DNA from: UBA3775 sp964584255
GTDB taxonomy: Bacteria; Bacillota; Clostridia; Lachnospirales; Lachnospiraceae
Assembly (NCBI GenBank): GCA_964584255.1
Contig: CAZOZM010000004.1
Location: 80,919 to 144,918 of the forward strand
Direction: 5' to 3'
Length of the DNA stretch: 64,000 nt
Part shown: positions 55,035 to 64,000 of the stretch, one piece after another
Numbering within the stretch: the stretch's first letter is position 1
Layout: each line of letters opens with the position of its first letter
Notes under the pieces: model-generated
What the model was told of the DNA's origin: nothing
The model's input: only the letters and a program-made list of their open reading frames with translations
Databases searched by the model: none
Made by a program: the position numbers and the translations under genes

Positions 55035-56681
55035 TCAGCTGAAATACTGTGTCATTGCTTTTATAAGATTTGGATAGACAACTTTACAATCTGACCTGTC
55101 GATAAGTCCGAACTTGCTTTCCGGATTGTTATCTGATTTTGTTCTGAATGCATTGTTGTCCCAGTAGCATACCCTGATTCCATATGATTTGGCACGTCCC
55201 GTGAAATAAGACAGGTAGTCGGCTCTGTCCTGTGAATTATTCTTATCTACCGCTCCGAATTCCGTAATCACAACCGGTATACCCTTCTTTACAAAACTGT
55301 TGTAAAGACTCTTAAGATTGTTATCATTTTCCTTCTTTGCAGCATCATTGAACTTAGATGTACCTGATGAATCCTGTGCAAAAGAGTAACTTGAGTAAAT
55401 ATGTGCATCCGCTATAAGCCTGTTCTTAGCGGTATCCGTAGGCATCGTAAATGCACTGTGCGTAAGGAATGCCGGTGATGTATCATATGACGGTATCATG
55501 AGGTATCTTGTCGCATTATTTCCTCCTGCAGCTCTTACCGTATCAACAAAATCCTGATTAAGTTTACATACGTTTTTCACTGTCTGGCTGAAATTATAGG
55601 AATTGCTCCATCCCCATTCAATTGCACCGTTTGAATCACCTGATTCCGCATTCAGACGCGGTTCGTTTATGGATTCAAAAATAAGTCTCTCTCCATATCC
55701 GCTGAACTTTGTTGCAAGCTGCTTCCAGATGGTTTTAACATACTTAGAACTCTGCTCATACTTTTCATCCGACGGATAATAGAAATCCTTACCGACATCG
55801 TGATGTATGTTGATAATTACATACATGCCCTTACCATAGGCATAATCAACCACCTCTGCCACTCTGTTGAGCCATTTACTGCTTATGTTGTAATTGCCGT
55901 CAACATGGTTTTTAAAACTGACAGGTATTCTGATTGTATTAATTCCCTGAGCACACAGTGTGTCAATAAGCTTATTTGTACATTTTGCACCACACCATGC
56001 CGACTCATAATCGAGTTCGTTTGAAATCCATGAACAGTCCACTGCATCAAAAGAATTTCCAAGATTCCATCCGACAGTCATTTTTGAAACAAATGCTGTT
56101 GCATCATTTGATGGAACTGACTGATTAGAGAAGGAGTACTTATTTACGGTTACGTTATTATCATTAGTCTGATATTTTGAAGCAGGCGCACTTGTAGGTG
56201 CTTTCGTTGGTGTCGGTGTAGCTGTAGGTACTTTTGTCGGTGCCTTTGTCGGCGCACTTGTAGGTTTCTTGGTAGGTGCTGCCGTAGGCGCTTTTGTCGG
56301 TGCCTTTGTTGGTGCACTTGTAGGTTTTACACTTACCTGCACATCCGCCCCCGGTGCTTCAGTCACTGCAGCTGATACCTCAGGTGTCACTTCCGGTTCA
56401 TCTCCCGGTGTTTCTGTAGGTTCATCATCTGCGCCCTCCGTTGGTTTTACCTCCGGAGTAATTTCCTCATTTTCTTTATCTTTATCATCATTATTCTCTT
56501 TTTCGGAATCTCCTGACGTGGCCTTGTCATCATTTTGCGGTGCCTGTGTTACTGTTACGGCCGGATCGGATGTTTCTGTTTCATCTTTTCCGCATCCCGT
56601 AAACAGACAGATACAAAGTACAAACACAAAGACCGCTGTCAATGCCCTTTCCGCCCATTTGTAGCATTTTTTAATATTCAT
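55035..56681 (-). CDS. Secreted GH5 endoglucanase-like lipoprotein with Thr/Pro linker
   Basis: 548 residues. Lipoprotein signal (LCICLFTGC), about 75 residues of acidic linker, then a low-complexity linker of TPTK/APT repeats (about 115-165), then a GH5 catalytic domain (about 195-548). The acid/base Glu is in FESINEPR, the nucleophile Glu in VITEFGAVDK, and MTVGWNLGNSFDA is typical of bacterial endo-beta-1,4-glucanases. Likely cell-surface attack on cellulose or mixed-linkage glucan. AAGGAG precedes ATG 56681. No carbohydrate-binding module is evident. Confidence 0.9.
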   Translation of the reverse strand: MNIKKCYKWAERALTAVFVFVLCICLFTGCGKDETETSDPAVTVTQAPQNDDKATSGDSEKENNDDKDKENEEITPEVKPTEGADDEPTETPGDEPEVTPEVSAAVTEAPGADVQVSVKPTSAPTKAPTKAPTAAPTKKPTSAPTKAPTKVPTATPTPTKAPTSAPASKYQTNDNNVTVNKYSFSNQSVPSNDATAFVSKMTVGWNLGNSFDAVDCSWISNELDYESAWCGAKCTNKLIDTLCAQGINTIRIPVSFKNHVDGNYNISSKWLNRVAEVVDYAYGKGMYVIINIHHDVGKDFYYPSDEKYEQSSKYVKTIWKQLATKFSGYGERLIFESINEPRLNAESGDSNGAIEWGWSNSYNFSQTVKNVCKLNQDFVDTVRAAGGNNATRYLMIPSYDTSPAFLTHSAFTMPTDTAKNRLIADAHIYSSYSFAQDSSGTSKFNDAAKKENDNNLKSLYNSFVKKGIPVVITEFGAVDKNNSQDRADYLSYFTGRAKSYGIRVCYWDNNAFRTKSDNNPESKFGLIDRSDCKVVYPNLIKAMTQYFS

Positions 56682-56897
56682 GCCTTCTCCTTATCTGATA
56701 TGCATACCGGCTTATACATATCTTTTATGGTTTTATGAGGTGACGCATATCTGCCGGTCGTCTTACGTCTGTTGTAGCAACTTTTTGCCAATTTTTAGTA
56801 TATCCCGTTTTTATCTGTAAATCAATGTACAATATCCTACTTTTGCTTTTCCCCTCAGGATAATATTACTTTTTACTCCCACTTTTTTATTTTAAAA

Positions 56898-56924
56898 AAA
56901 TCCCCCACAATATTGTGGGGGATT
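56898..56924 (-). terminator. Terminator after malic enzyme
   Basis: A near-perfect palindrome with TCCCCCACAA/TTGTGGGGGA arms and seven T on the minus strand, 43 bp past the stop. Confidence 0.92.
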
Positions 56925-56966
56925 TCCTTATCTGATTCTTAAATTGTCAAAACCATGCTTCTGATA

Positions 56967-58142
56967 TCAGATTCTTGCAACTCCTGTCTTAACGGCAGCT
57001 TCAGCAACAGCCTTTGCGACTGCCTTACCAACACCTTCTGCAAATGCAGGAGGAATGATGTTATCAGGACCAAGTTCTGATTCAGGAATGAAATCTGCCA
57101 AAGCCTTTGCAGCAGCAAGCTTCATCTCATCATTGATATCTTTTGCTCTTACGTCAAACGCACCTCTGAAGATTCCAGGGAATACAAGCACGTTATTAAT
57201 CTGGTTAGGGAAGTCACTTCTTCCTGTTGCAACAACCTTTGCTCCGCCTACCTTTGCATCATCAGGGAAGATCTCAGGAGTAGGATTTGCACATGCAAAT
57301 ACAATTGCATCCTTAGCCATTGTCTTAACCATATCAACGGTAACCGCACCCGGCGCAGATACACCGATAAATACATCAGCACCTGCAATTACATCAACGA
57401 GCTGACCTTTGTTCATTGATCTGTTTGTAAGTTTTGACATCTCTTCCTTAATAGGATTCATGCCTTTTTCACGACCTTCATAGATTGCTCCTGTTCTGTC
57501 GCAAAGAGTAATATCCTTAAATCCTGCTGTAAGAAGAAGTCTGCAGATTGAGATTGCGGCAGCTCCGGCTCCGTTAATTACAACCTTAACATCTTCCATC
57601 TTCTTTCCAACAACCTTAAGTGCGTTTGTTACACCTGCAAGTGTAATGATTGCAGTACCATGCTGGTCATCATGGAAAATTGGAATATCACATTTTTCCT
57701 TAAGCTTACGTTCAATTTCGAAACATCTTGGTGCTGAAATATCTTCGAGGTTAACACCTGCAAAGGAACCTGAAATCATATAGATGGTATTAACGATTTC
57801 ATCAACATCCTTACTCTTTATGCAAAGAGGAAATGCATCAACATCACCAAAAGACTTAAATAATACACACTTTCCTTCCATAACAGGCATTCCTGCTTCA
57901 GGTCCGATGTCTCCAAGTCCTAATACTGCTGTTCCGTCTGTTACAACGAGGCACATATTGTGACGACGTGTAAGATCATAGCTTAAATCAACATTCTTCT
58001 GAATTTCAAGACATGGCTGAGCTACACCCGGTGTATAAGCAAGTGCCAAATCTTCCTTTGTTTTAACAGGTACTTTTGAAATTACTTCAATCTTACCCTT
58101 CCATTCATTGTGAAGTCTTAAAGACTCTTTAGCATAATCCAT
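56967..58142 (-). CDS. NAD(P)-dependent malic enzyme
   Basis: Oxidative decarboxylation of malate to pyruvate. 391 residues from ATG 58142 (GGAGG five bases upstream). TDGTAVLGLGDIGPEAGMPV, catalytic Lys in FPLCIKSKDVDEI, metal-binding block IFHDDQHGTA and Rossmann VVINGAGAAA are all present. Short bacterial form without the phosphotransacetylase-like domain of MaeB. Cofactor preference cannot be told. Confidence 0.93.
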   Translation of the reverse strand: MDYAKESLRLHNEWKGKIEVISKVPVKTKEDLALAYTPGVAQPCLEIQKNVDLSYDLTRRHNMCLVVTDGTAVLGLGDIGPEAGMPVMEGKCVLFKSFGDVDAFPLCIKSKDVDEIVNTIYMISGSFAGVNLEDISAPRCFEIERKLKEKCDIPIFHDDQHGTAIITLAGVTNALKVVGKKMEDVKVVINGAGAAAISICRLLLTAGFKDITLCDRTGAIYEGREKGMNPIKEEMSKLTNRSMNKGQLVDVIAGADVFIGVSAPGAVTVDMVKTMAKDAIVFACANPTPEIFPDDAKVGGAKVVATGRSDFPNQINNVLVFPGIFRGAFDVRAKDINDEMKLAAAKALADFIPESELGPDNIIPPAFAEGVGKAVAKAVAEAAVKTGVARI

Positions 58143-58321
58143 ATTTTCCTCCAAAATTATAAGCCTTAAGCGCACATCACGGTCACTATTTTCTTTTATC
58201 TCCTAAAAAAACATCTGACCACGGCCTATTAGTTTTCTCCGTTTCATGCAACATCTGCAGGAGAATCCGCGCTACCATTAAGAATAAAATAGCTTTCCGA
58301 TTAAGTCAATATAAATTTACA

Positions 58322-58366
58322 AAAAAACCCTCGAAAATGCATATTTATACATACATCTCCGAGGTT
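58322..58366 (-). terminator. Terminator after rubrerythrin
   Basis: AAACC(C)TCG and CGAGGTTT arms with a long partly paired loop and seven T on the minus strand. Confidence 0.6.
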
Positions 58367-58382
58367 TATCCGCCATCAGAAT

Positions 58383-58916
58383 TTAATAGTTTTCTGCGTG
58401 TATCTCAAAATAACTCTGTGGGTGATTACATACCGGACAGATTTCAGGTGCTTTTAATCCGACAACAATGTGTCCGCAATTTCTGCATTCCCACACCTTT
58501 ACTTCACTCTTTTCGAAAACAGCCGCCGTTTCAACATTTTTGAGAAGTGCCCGATATCTTTCTTCGTGGTGCTTTTCAACTTCCGCAACCATTCTGAATT
58601 TTGCTGCCAGTTCCGGAAATCCCTCTTCTTCTGCCGTCTTCGCAAAACCGTCATACATATCTGTCCATTCATAGTTTTCGCCCGCTGCCGCATCAGCAAG
58701 ATTATAAGCAGTATCTCCTATGCCGTTAAGTTCCTTGAACCAGAGCTTTGCATGTTCCTTCTCATTTTCTGCCGTTTTTAAGAAAAGTGCAGCTATCTGT
58801 TCATACCCCTCTTTTTTCGCAACCGATGCAAAGAAAGTATATTTGTTTCTGGCTTCCGATTCACCCGAAAATGCCATTCTTAAATTTTTCTCTGTCTGCG
58901 TTCCCTCATATTTCAT
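58383..58916 (-). CDS. rbr: Rubrerythrin
   Basis: Peroxide-reducing non-haem diiron protein for oxidative stress in anaerobes. 177 residues: ferritin-like four-helix bundle with ligand motifs GESEARNKY, ENEKEHA and EVEKHHEERY, then a C-terminal rubredoxin domain (WECRNCG and CPVCNHP). GGAG lies seven bases before ATG 58916. Confidence 0.95.
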   Translation of the reverse strand: MKYEGTQTEKNLRMAFSGESEARNKYTFFASVAKKEGYEQIAALFLKTAENEKEHAKLWFKELNGIGDTAYNLADAAAGENYEWTDMYDGFAKTAEEEGFPELAAKFRMVAEVEKHHEERYRALLKNVETAAVFEKSEVKVWECRNCGHIVVGLKAPEICPVCNHPQSYFEIHAENY

Positions 58917-59001
58917 AATGCTTCTCCTTTACATTAATTAACAATTTCAATGCCTAGTATTGACCGGTCTGTCGGCAAATATACTTTAAATATACCCCGA
59001 A

Positions 59002-59439
59002 TTATTTCGTAAGCTCTGCCACAACTTCATTAATGAGTTTGCCGTCTGCCTTACCCTTAAGCTCACCCATTACACTCTTCATTATCATACCCTTGTTCTT
59101 TGTTGCAATTACGTCTGCAAACTTTTCCTGAAGAACTGCTTTAATTTCATCTCTTGACATAAGCTGAGGTACATACTCTGCGAAAACTGCTGCTCTGGCT
59201 TCGTATTCTTCCTTTAAATCCGCTCTTGATTCCGGACATGATGCAATCTGTTCCTGAACCGATTTCTGTTCTTTAAGAATTACCCTGTCACATAATGCAT
59301 CAGAAATATCATCTCTTGTTCCCTCATCAATCGCCACTTTTTTAATGGCGGAAATCAATGACGAAATTGCATCCTTTCTTACCTTATCATGAGCCTTCAT
59401 AGCCGCAATCATATCTTTCTGTAATTGTTCAAATTTCAT
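59002..59439 (-). CDS. GatB/YqeY family protein
   Basis: 145 residues, helical. DMIAAMKAHDKVRKDAISSL, then QLMSRDEIKAVLQ and NKGMIMKSVMGELKGKADGK are YqeY features; the fold is that of the tail of the amidotransferase subunit GatB. Probably tRNA-related; no experimental role is implied. GGAGG precedes ATG 59439 by seven bases. Confidence 0.9.
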   Translation of the reverse strand: MKFEQLQKDMIAAMKAHDKVRKDAISSLISAIKKVAIDEGTRDDISDALCDRVILKEQKSVQEQIASCPESRADLKEEYEARAAVFAEYVPQLMSRDEIKAVLQEKFADVIATKNKGMIMKSVMGELKGKADGKLINEVVAELTK

Positions 59440-59603
59440 ATTCTGCCTCCTGTAATCTCAGTTTTTTCTGATTTATATGCCCTATTTTACCACAACCGGA
59501 ATAATTTGAACAGACCGCACGGATACCGGTTTTATTTTTTCTTTAAGTAAATTTTAGCTGACGGATATATACTCAGAAAAACTAAAACAATGGAGATGAG
59601 AAC

Positions 59604-61317
59604 ATGACCGGAATAAAACCACGCAAATACTTTTTATCACTGACTCTGCTGTCATTTGCATTGCTCACTGCATGTAACGAAAAATCCGATTCGGGGGAAA
59701 AGGCCATTCTTACACCTTCTGTATCTGAAACGCAGCCCGATTCTGCAGGTTTTTCCACTGAAATGAGCATAACCCCCTCTGAAATAAGCGAATATGAAGA
59801 GAATACAATTCCCTCCGACTCTGCCGTATATGTATCACTTGATGATTACAGCGGAGTTTATGAAATAACCGAAGACGGCGATTACGTTCTGTCAGGCACT
59901 CTGACAAACGGAAGAATTCTGATAAATGCTTCCGGCAAGGTTCATCTTTTTTTGGATAATGCTGAAATCTCATCCGATGACGGCGCAGCAATATGTTCAT
60001 TTTCCGAACGTAAAACGGTAATTACCCTGTGCGAAGATTCGGTAAACACTCTTAATGATTGCATTTCTTACAGCACCTTTTATAATGATGACAACGACGA
60101 ACCAAACGGCTGCATTTTTTCACACAAGGCTCTGACCATTAACGGCAGCGGCACTTTAAACCTTACTGCTTCCGGCTCTTTTAAAACCGCCTCCAAAGTT
60201 AAATATGCCGGTGGGATAATATCAAAAGATGAACTGAAAATCCTTGGAGATCCCACAATTAACATTTCATCCGTCGGAAACGGAATAAAAGGTAAGGATT
60301 TTACTGAAATTCACGGTGGAACGATAAACATATCCGCAAATAACGACGGTATAAAGTCGAATAAATATGTATATATCGATGGAGGAGAAATCAACATAAG
60401 TAAATCTGAAGAAGGTATTGAGGCCGAGATAATATGCATAAACGGCGGTTCAACCGGTATTACCTCCTCAGATGACGGAATGAACGCGTCATCCGATACC
60501 GACGAATCGTCCTGCCTTATTGAAATCCATGACGGCGAACTGAACATTAATGCCTATGGTGACGGAATTGACAGCAACGGAAACATTCTCATGACAGGAG
60601 GCAAGGTATTTATCGATGGTCCGGTTTCCGGCGGTGACGGTTCTCTTGACTACGGCGACAATAGCAATCACATGCATATATCCGGCGGAATACTTCTGTG
60701 TATCGGTTCTTACGGAATGGCAGAAAATCCGTCTTCCTCATCCTCTCAGCATTTTGCAAGTTTTATATACACAGGAAACATAAACGAAAATGATTGTGTT
60801 TCTGTATCTTCAGACGATAATACGATATTTGAGTCAACCGCTTTTAAAGCAAGAAACGGAAAGAGTGTTATACAGATCAGTTTTCCTGAAATGGATGAAA
60901 GCTCCTCTTACACATTTTCCGCAGGAGATGAAACACTTGAATTTTCCGGGGACTCCCTTGAAGGGTGCATGAATTTCGGTAACGGAAATGATTTTGGCGG
61001 TAAGAACGACTTCTTCCATAATAAATCTGATGAGGGTTTCAATTTCCCGGACAAAGGTAATGACTCAACCCACCCTGATTTACCTAATGGTGAAAATCAG
61101 GGAAATCCTCCGGAAATGCCTGACGGTGAGAACCGGGAGAATCCTCTGGAAATGCCTGACGGTGAGAACCGGGAGAATCCTCTGGAAATGCCTGACGGTG
61201 AGNNNNNNNNNNNNNNNNNNNNNNNNNNNNNNNNNNNNNNNNNNNNNNNNNNNNNNNNNNNNNNNNNNNNNNNNNNNNNNNNNNNNNNNNNNNNNNNNNN
61301 NNAACCGGGAGAACTAG
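59604..61317 (+). CDS. Beta-helix carbohydrate-binding-domain lipoprotein with repeat tail (interrupted by gap)
   Basis: Lipoprotein (lipobox ALLTAC), acidic Ser/Thr linker, then a right-handed beta-helix of Cthe_2159/DUF4353 type (about 80-440) with repeated GNGIKG, NDGIKS, DDGMNA and GDGIDS turns. This fold binds acidic polysaccharide and calcium in characterised relatives. The C-terminus is a Pro/Glu/Asn-rich tail of 12-residue units (ENRENPLEMPDG) interrupted by a 100-N gap. Reading the units in frame after the gap gives NREN and stop at 61317. A frame that continues to 61361 depends on the arbitrary gap length and is rejected. GGAG precedes ATG 59604. Confidence 0.85.
61092..61314. repeat. 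36-bp minisatellite spanning an assembly gap
   Basis: Units at 61092-61127 (diverged), 61128-61163 and 61164-61199 (identical), a partial unit before the gap and a partial unit after it. The copy number is unknown. Confidence 0.93.
61203..61302. other. Scaffold gap of 100 N
   Basis: Exactly 100 N, the usual placeholder for an unsized gap, inside the minisatellite that probably caused it. Confidence 0.99.
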
Positions 61318-61330
61318 CTGAATTTTTTAT

Positions 61331-61381
61331 AAAAAAACAGGGCATGTCGCAGCTCTTGTAAGCTGTTCCTTGCCCTGTTTA
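61331..61381 (+). terminator. Terminator after the beta-helix lipoprotein
   Basis: AAACAGGGCA/TTGCCCTGTTT outer stem with a CAGCT/AGCTG inner stem, preceded by an A-run, followed by TTTAAAT. Confidence 0.85.
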
Positions 61382-61437
61382 AATCTGTCTTCTTTCTGAC
61401 AGTCACTTACAGCAATTTTTTACTGTTATACTTTATT

Positions 61438-61623
61438 CTATTTTCTTCTTATTATTGCCTGAACAGTTAAAATCACATTCCATATTAAAGAAACGCTTGC
61501 CAAGGCCAATGGAACAGATTTACCGGTGTCTGCCATAGGTGTGATTCCGCCACCAAACATAACTGACATACCAAAATATTCACATTCACCGGAACACCGC
61601 GAATTTAATTGCAAATGTGTCAA
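61438..61623 (-). pseudogene. Detached cell-wall-sorting-signal-like tail
   Basis: The last 35 codons read TPMADTG, then a hydrophobic stretch of about 20 residues, then IIRRK and stop: the layout of a C-terminal sorting signal (LPxTG-like site, hydrophobic span, basic tail), with ADTG in place of PxTG. There is no ribosome site or domain upstream. Probably a remnant of a surface-protein gene, or a tiny membrane peptide. Confidence 0.35.
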
Positions 61624-61675
61624 ATCGCTATTTTTCTTTCGCTATATTATCTGTTTCACAGTTTCTCTCTATATA

Positions 61676-62452
61676 TCATTCTAAATGATATGCAACATCA
61701 CCTGATACCTCGGTTTTGAGATTCTTATATTTAACTTCAATTCCAATACGTTTGGAATATTTATTTACAACATCGTGCCAACGTAAAATAAACTCTTCCT
61801 CAGTTAAATAGGTGTAATTTCCGGCTGTTGACGGATCCATAAAATAATAGATATATTTTTCTCCCTCTTTTTCATATCCGATTAGCACAACATAGTGACC
61901 ATCTTCTTCAACTGTTCCAATATAAGGTTTATCTCCTCTCCAAGCCTGAATAGCACAAATAACAGGCGAATTGCGGTCTATTGCATTTCTTAATTCATTA
62001 AGTAACTTTTCTACATCAGCTTCATTAGAACAATTAGAATCATAGTCACATTCGTGTACCGTTGTTACGATAACATCAGCCGAACAATTTTCGTATTGTA
62101 CACTTTCTAAATATTCTCTGATAGTTTCATAATTAGTACCTGCCTCCGGAGTTGAACCAAGTTTCCAAAGTAACCTATCTTCTCTTGTATCAAATTCATA
62201 TCCGGCATAGCGAAGTATGGACATAACACAGGCAACACCGCAAGTAAAATCATAACCTTGACGATAAAGTGGGAGTTTTATAAAATGGTCGAATTTTATG
62301 GTTCTTTTGGGTATCTTACTTTCATCGTATGCCTGAAATACATTATCCTGCATATCAACAGAATATTCAATATCTCCAAAATACATTTTCTTTTTTTCTT
62401 CAGTTTTAGTTTGAGATGAATTTCTTGTTATCTTATCATGAACATTATGCAT
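61676..62452 (-). CDS. Peptidase C39-like cysteine protease domain protein
   Basis: 258 residues, no signal peptide or membrane segment. Papain-like C39 features: Gln/Cys in RQGYDFTCGVACVMSILRYA (catalytic Cys near residue 72), His in EDGHYVVLIGYE and Asp in FMDPSTAG. C39 domains cleave double-glycine leader peptides, but this one is not fused to an ABC transporter and none is adjacent. AGGAG lies eight bases before ATG 62452. It is followed by the sorting-signal-like fragment and preceded by the repeat-rich surface protein. Confidence 0.8.
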   Translation of the reverse strand: MHNVHDKITRNSSQTKTEEKKKMYFGDIEYSVDMQDNVFQAYDESKIPKRTIKFDHFIKLPLYRQGYDFTCGVACVMSILRYAGYEFDTREDRLLWKLGSTPEAGTNYETIREYLESVQYENCSADVIVTTVHECDYDSNCSNEADVEKLLNELRNAIDRNSPVICAIQAWRGDKPYIGTVEEDGHYVVLIGYEKEGEKYIYYFMDPSTAGNYTYLTEEEFILRWHDVVNKYSKRIGIEVKYKNLKTEVSGDVAYHLE

Positions 62453-62624
62453 AAGCCAATCTCCTTTTGCAAATTGAATCTATCAACAATAATCTATTGT
62501 GTTATGGTTGTTATATGTTTTCCAATGCTGCAAACCCCATCGGACTCACCCCTTTCCATAACGCACACAAGGACGGTTGGCGGCTTCATCATTACCGTCA
62601 CCGCCCTTGTGGCTTATCTTATAA

Positions 62625-64000
62625 TTACTTTTCTGTTACTACCCAAATATCTGCACCGGCTGCATCTTTTGTTTGAGTTGCTTTATATTTGTCTGTGTCC
62701 AGAAAACGTGCTATATCGAAGTAGAAAGTTCCACCCTGTATTGAACAAGAACCGCCGAACGTCGGATACAACAATTTCCCGAAATTAACCTCGGCCTTTT
62801 GACAGAAAGTATAGTCGCAAATCAATAAATTCGCCGAGTGACCAAACGAAAACATATCTGATACGGCGCCTCCAGAGAAAGTTACATCACCCTGTATGTC
62901 AATATTGCTAAAATTACTCGCGTAAACTTCCATCACAGCCCCCTCTTCGACAACGCTCCAGCCTAATCCGTTAAAGTTTGAGTTAACAACTTTTAATAGC
63001 GCACCCGGGTTGACATAAAACTCTACTAATCGACTCCAATTAGCGCCACTATATTGAGGAAGAGTAATCGTATGCCCTTCTCCGCGAATAATAACATTTT
63101 TGCTTATTCCGACCGTACCATTATCATCAAGCGTAATATCGTTTGCTAATATTACAATTCCATCCTTTGTAACAGCATCTCTAAATTGTTGAACAGTAGT
63201 TACAGTAGTTGCTGTGTCAAATTCTACTTCTATTGTGTGATTTTCATTTACATTTTCAAATGTATAAGAGGTTACTGGTCCAACACTTGTTCCATCTACC
63301 TTTACATCTTTAACACCATATCCGCTATTTGCCGTCATAGTAAATGTTTTACTATCTCCAGTATTTAATCTTGCACTTTCTGTTATAGTACCATTTGCTC
63401 CTGCTGTTGCTGTTATAGTATAAGGGTTAATAGCAAATGTTGCTTTTATTGTATGGGTTTCCTTTACATTTTCAAATGTATAGGAAGTAATCGCGCCCTT
63501 ACATACTCCGTCTACTTCCACATCCACAATGTGATAGCCTGTATTCGCTGCAATCGTAAAAGTCTTGCTATCGCCGTAATTTACATTTGCAGTTTCAGTA
63601 ATCGTACCCATACTGCTATTGTTTACACTTGCGGTAATTGCAAAAGTGTCAATCGCAAAGGTTGCCTTGATTGTATGGGTTTCCTTTACATTTTCAAATG
63701 TGTAGGAAGTAATCGCGCCCTTACATACTCCGTCTACTTCCACATCCACAATGTGATAGCCTGTATTCGGCGTGATTGTAAAGGTTTGATTCTGACCATA
63801 CTCTACATTAACCTCACCTGCTGGGGAGATTGCACCGTTATCTCTGCTCGTCACAGTAATTTTGTAGGTATTAGGAGCATAATTTGCTCTCAGTTCCACT
63901 TCGCCATCCGGCATTACAAAGGTTGTAGATGATTTATTTGGCTCGGCAAAAGTGACATCGCCCTTTACAGCTGTCCAATGATCAAAGTGTTTACCTTCTT
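62625..64000 (-). CDS. Repeat-rich surface protein (InlB-B/MBG-type repeats), 5' end off window
   Basis: Partial; the frame is open to base 64000, so the internal ATG at 63914 is not the start. The visible part begins with HFDHWTAVKGDVTFAEPNKS, a typical bacterial repeat unit, then at least three beta repeats (TGYHIVDVEVDGVCKG; FENVKETHTIKATFA), then a beta-helix-like region of about 200 residues ending ADIWVVTEK. No sorting signal or anchor at its C-terminus. Likely extracellular, adhesin-like. Confidence 0.8.
   Translation of the reverse strand, partial: EGKHFDHWTAVKGDVTFAEPNKSSTTFVMPDGEVELRANYAPNTYKITVTSRDNGAISPAGEVNVEYGQNQTFTITPNTGYHIVDVEVDGVCKGAITSYTFENVKETHTIKATFAIDTFAITASVNNSSMGTITETANVNYGDSKTFTIAANTGYHIVDVEVDGVCKGAITSYTFENVKETHTIKATFAINPYTITATAGANGTITESARLNTGDSKTFTMTANSGYGVKDVKVDGTSVGPVTSYTFENVNENHTIEVEFDTATTVTTVQQFRDAVTKDGIVILANDITLDDNGTVGISKNVIIRGEGHTITLPQYSGANWSRLVEFYVNPGALLKVVNSNFNGLGWSVVEEGAVMEVYASNFSNIDIQGDVTFSGGAVSDMFSFGHSANLLICDYTFCQKAEVNFGKLLYPTFGGSCSIQGGTFYFDIARFLDTDKYKATQTKDAAGADIWVVTEK
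63436..63775. repeat. Two near-identical coding repeats in the surface protein
   Basis: A block of about 105 bp (about 63442-63546) recurs at about 63660-63765 with very few changes, encoding the same TSYTFENVKETHTIKATFA-type module; a third, more diverged copy lies near 63240-63340. Confidence 0.8.

Noticed and set aside
56898..56924. GC-palindrome as a possible operator
   Set aside because: Placed just past the malic enzyme stop and followed by T7, so it is a terminator.
63240..63775. CRISPR-like regular repeats near the right end
   Set aside because: The repeats are about 100 bp, in frame, and encode surface-protein modules; no short palindromic repeats with unique spacers.

Overview
The window looks like a draft chromosome segment from a Gram-positive, low-GC Firmicute, most likely a gut or rumen Lachnospiraceae. 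The support is: strong GGAGG ribosome binding sites; a type III glutamine synthetase; CotJA/B/C spore-coat proteins; a DUF6472-type small protein; paired CdaA/CdaR; several secreted or cytosolic glycoside hydrolases (GH5, GH13, GH25, GH27, GH31); rubrerythrin; and a one-component GGDEF protein. Species cannot be fixed from the sequence alone. No tRNA, rRNA, CRISPR array, transposase or integrase was seen.

Layout. 1-3953 (minus): a c-di-AMP operon with two membrane proteins, cdaA and cdaR; cdaA is split by a 280-bp tandem duplication. 4395-9526 (minus): a lipoprotein, an ABC-F ATPase, a GlgX-like GH13 protein that has lost every catalytic carboxylate, and a TraX-like membrane protein. 9716-12140 (plus): a two-component system. 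12261-19961 (minus): glutamine synthetase III with an attenuator-like leader, an MscS channel, glycogen branching enzyme with a lysine-rich tail, a DUF624 protein, a small membrane protein and a GNAT acetyltransferase. 20060-25281 (minus): an ABC exporter / DUF1854 / ABC exporter operon, preceded by a structured RNA that has its own promoter and terminator. 25615-34064 (minus): lysA, parC, parE, an HD phosphohydrolase and a membrane-anchored GH25 lysozyme. 34394-38949 (minus): tyrS, a zinc-ribbon membrane protein, serA and serC. 39373-44757: cotJA on its own and cotJBC 4.3 kb away on the plus strand, with a frameshifted lipoprotein gene and a GH31 glycosidase on the minus strand between them. 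44825-51290 (minus): a CmpB-like membrane protein coupled to a sugar-sensor-like GGDEF protein (split by a 457-bp duplication), DUF6472, trmO and a CotH-like lipoprotein. 51573-54905 (plus): GH27 alpha-galactosidase and thrS. 55035-59439 (minus): GH5 endoglucanase, malic enzyme, rubrerythrin and a YqeY protein. 59604-64000: a beta-helix lipoprotein ending in a 36-bp minisatellite that contains a 100-N scaffold gap, a possible detached sorting-signal tail, a C39-like cysteine peptidase and a repeat-rich surface protein that runs off the right edge.

Themes. Carbohydrate capture and glycogen turnover recur. Both cyclic-dinucleotide synthase genes in the window are broken by exact, frame-breaking tandem duplications; removing one copy restores an intact protein in each case, so these are most simply unmerged contig overlaps, though a reversible genetic switch is not excluded. 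The most biologically interesting items are the catalytically dead GlgX homologue in an operon with an ABC-F protein that has a degenerate second Walker A, the ABC/DUF1854/ABC system with its upstream structured RNA, and the split cotJ locus whose two halves keep the same promoter-like motif at the same distance from the start codon.
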